A stretch of 25,424 nt of DNA, from the NCBI GenBank assembly GCA_963975265.1, contig CAXBGT010000054.1:1-25424 (forward strand). Direction: 5' to 3'. Position numbers and translations under genes: made by a program. The stretch is from CAJXUU01 sp963975265 (GTDB lineage Bacteria > Bacteroidota > Bacteroidia > Chitinophagales > Saprospiraceae). This document shows positions 24,193 through 25,424 of this stretch, in pieces. The notes beneath the pieces were generated by a model that was given only the letters and a program-made list of their open reading frames with translations, did no database searches and was not told where the DNA came from. The stretch's first letter is position 1, and every line of letters begins with the position of its first letter.

Positions 24193-25020
24193 TCAAAACT
24201 TCACAATTCTCTTGATTTGGTATGTGCTCTCGGTTTGTATCCTTAAAATGTACGTTCCAGAAGGGAATTGAGATGAATTGATCGTGATTGATCCTGATTC
24301 TTGATAATTAGAGGTATAAAGAACTCTTCCAGAATAATCAACTATACTTATTGATTCTGCCTTCTCAGTTAACTCAAAATTAATTACTTGAGAAAATGGA
24401 TTTGGGTATACAGCTAGGGGAGATAGAGAGTATTCATGTGTGTCTGTTGTACATGATTTATATTCATTTCCATTATATATTTGAAGTGGGCTGCCCAATG
24501 TGAACCCATTACTCATATTGCCATGATCATTCACTGATATATTGTCGATACCATTATTAAAAAATCTATAATCTGAATTGTATTCATTAGAGTCCCCAAT
24601 CTTGCAGATAAATAAAACTACTTCGTCTCCAGACGAAAGGTCATCATAAAATGATGCAGGAGCTAATTTTGGCGCTAGTGGATGAAAATCGTTTAATGGA
24701 GAGCCACTAGGACTTACTGCTACATCTCCTGATGACCAAATTGTCCTTTCAGTTCCCATATATAGTTGATTATCATTAATTGGATTAACCAATTCAACAA
24801 TTTCGAAATCTGTTCCAGTTGGTACCACTATAGTGATTTGAGCATTGAATTGTGCTCTTTGAGGTATTGTAGTGGCACTGCCTTCTAGGATTTTCAATTT
24901 GACTTCATACAAATTGGTTTCACAGTTGTAATCTAGTAGGTAGTTGAGACTCGTAACCTGTCCTGAAAGAGAAAATGTTATTGCTAGTGCAAATAATAGT
25001 TGTAATGTTATGGTTTTCAT
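24193..25020 (-). CDS. Secreted protein with T9SS type A sorting domain
   Basis: A 275-residue exported protein. The signal peptide is about 1-20 (LSGQ). Residues about 25-190 form a beta-sandwich-like domain seen in many Bacteroidota T9SS cargos and rich in phrases such as YEVKLKILEG, TIVVPTGTDFEI and GDEVVLFICKIG, probably cohesin- or CBM-like (inference). The C-terminal T9SS domain (about 200-275) has LAVYPNPFSQVINFEL, SIVDYSGRVLY, FPSGTYILRI and the final IKRIVKF. It would be exported by Sec, moved out by T9SS and anchored or released. Function is unknown. It converges with the GT-C-like gene, 27 bases apart, and no clear terminator lies between. Confidence 0.87.
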   Translation of the reverse strand: MKTITLQLLFALAITFSLSGQVTSLNYLLDYNCETNLYEVKLKILEGSATTIPQRAQFNAQITIVVPTGTDFEIVELVNPINDNQLYMGTERTIWSSGDVAVSPSGSPLNDFHPLAPKLAPASFYDDLSSGDEVVLFICKIGDSNEYNSDYRFFNNGIDNISVNDHGNMSNGFTLGSPLQIYNGNEYKSCTTDTHEYSLSPLAVYPNPFSQVINFELTEKAESISIVDYSGRVLYTSNYQESGSITINSSQFPSGTYILRIQTESTYQIKRIVKF

Positions 25021-25424
25021 GATTATAAGTATTTTGTAATCAGTAAATTACAATAAATGTACCATGTAAGATGAATTTATTGAGAAATGTTATGAATGAC
25101 TTGTACTATGCAAATCTGAGGAGTTCACTTCCTTTTCTTACTAAAATTCTAGGCTCATAATTATTACGATAAGTGAACATTTAGTGAATTAGTTTATGTA
25201 TCGTAAAATGTATTCCAATTACTATTTAAAAGTTTCACATATTTGACATAAATGATTTTTTTGTTTATTGATTTATTCAATAATGTACATTTTTAGCATA
25301 TACATTTGAAATATCAATTTAATAGAAACAATGGCCATTTGGCTAAATCATTATTAACTGAAATTTGAAAAGAGGGTTTTAATAATCCTAATTGGAAAAT
25401 TGGAAATTCAATAGTTATGAAAAA
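25021..25424. other. AT-rich upstream region, possible start of a gene at the edge
   Basis: About 400 bases of very AT-rich DNA with no gene. It holds the upstream region of the T9SS cargo gene. On the plus strand a TACATTTG (25301-25308) matches the -7 consensus but has no -33 TTTG at the right spacing. An ATG at 25417 followed by AAAAA runs off the window and may begin the next gene. Confidence 0.4.

Noticed and set aside
1..25424. Defence island, CRISPR array, prophage or complete insertion sequence
   Set aside because: No repeat-spacer pattern, transposase, integrase, nuclease or phage structural gene is visible on either strand.

Overview
The window looks like chromosomal DNA of a Bacteroidota bacterium, probably near the Saprospiria/Cytophagia. 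The grounds are: AT-rich DNA with no strong Shine-Dalgarno signals, one promoter matching the Bacteroidota pattern TTTG-N19-TAnnTTTG, three proteins with C-terminal type IX secretion (T9SS) sorting domains, lipoproteins with a short lipobox, and choice-of-anchor B proteins. I see no tRNA, rRNA, CRISPR array, complete insertion sequence or phage gene.

Layout. (1) 7-1697, plus strand: PrmC release-factor methyltransferase and a Cof-type HAD phosphatase. (2) 1784-3355, minus: a two-gene envelope operon, a Big2-like lipoprotein followed by a probable outer-membrane beta-barrel. (3) 3356-4255: 900 bases without a convincing gene, but with several inverted repeats. (4) 4256-9758, minus: two tandem choice-of-anchor B/T9SS paralogues separated by a strong intrinsic terminator, then a Xaa-Pro aminopeptidase. 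(5) 9908-13228: a YdiI/MenI-like hotdog thioesterase divergent from a DUF1415 gene, which is followed closely by a patatin phospholipase fused to an outer-membrane barrel. (6) 13261-16610: a broken DUF3052-family gene, an alpha/beta hydrolase-OsmC fusion on the minus strand, degraded coding-like DNA, and a TPR lipoprotein with a recognisable promoter. (7) 16611-19042: an HMG-CoA lyase, a 73-residue membrane protein and a MarR regulator that converge with a 4-base overlap, and a B3/B4-domain protein. (8) 19072-21055, minus: a LolC/E-type FtsX permease tightly coupled to a small putative zinc metalloprotease. (9) 21328-24165, plus: a KdsC-like phosphatase and a large GT-C-like membrane protein with a long C-terminal domain. 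(10) 24193-25020, minus: a T9SS cargo protein. The last 400 bases hold no gene, except perhaps the first codons of one at the edge.

Most of the identifiable genes concern the cell envelope (lipoproteins, barrels, secreted T9SS cargo, KDO synthesis, Lol-type transport) or housekeeping metabolism. I found no clear defence or biosynthetic system. The least conventional items are the paired choice-of-anchor B proteins with conserved, regularly spaced histidines, the permease/metalloprotease pair, the patatin-barrel neighbour of DUF1415, and the gene-poor stretches that carry inverted repeats or gene debris. Several start sites have been moved inward from the longest open frame. The reasons are given in the entries.
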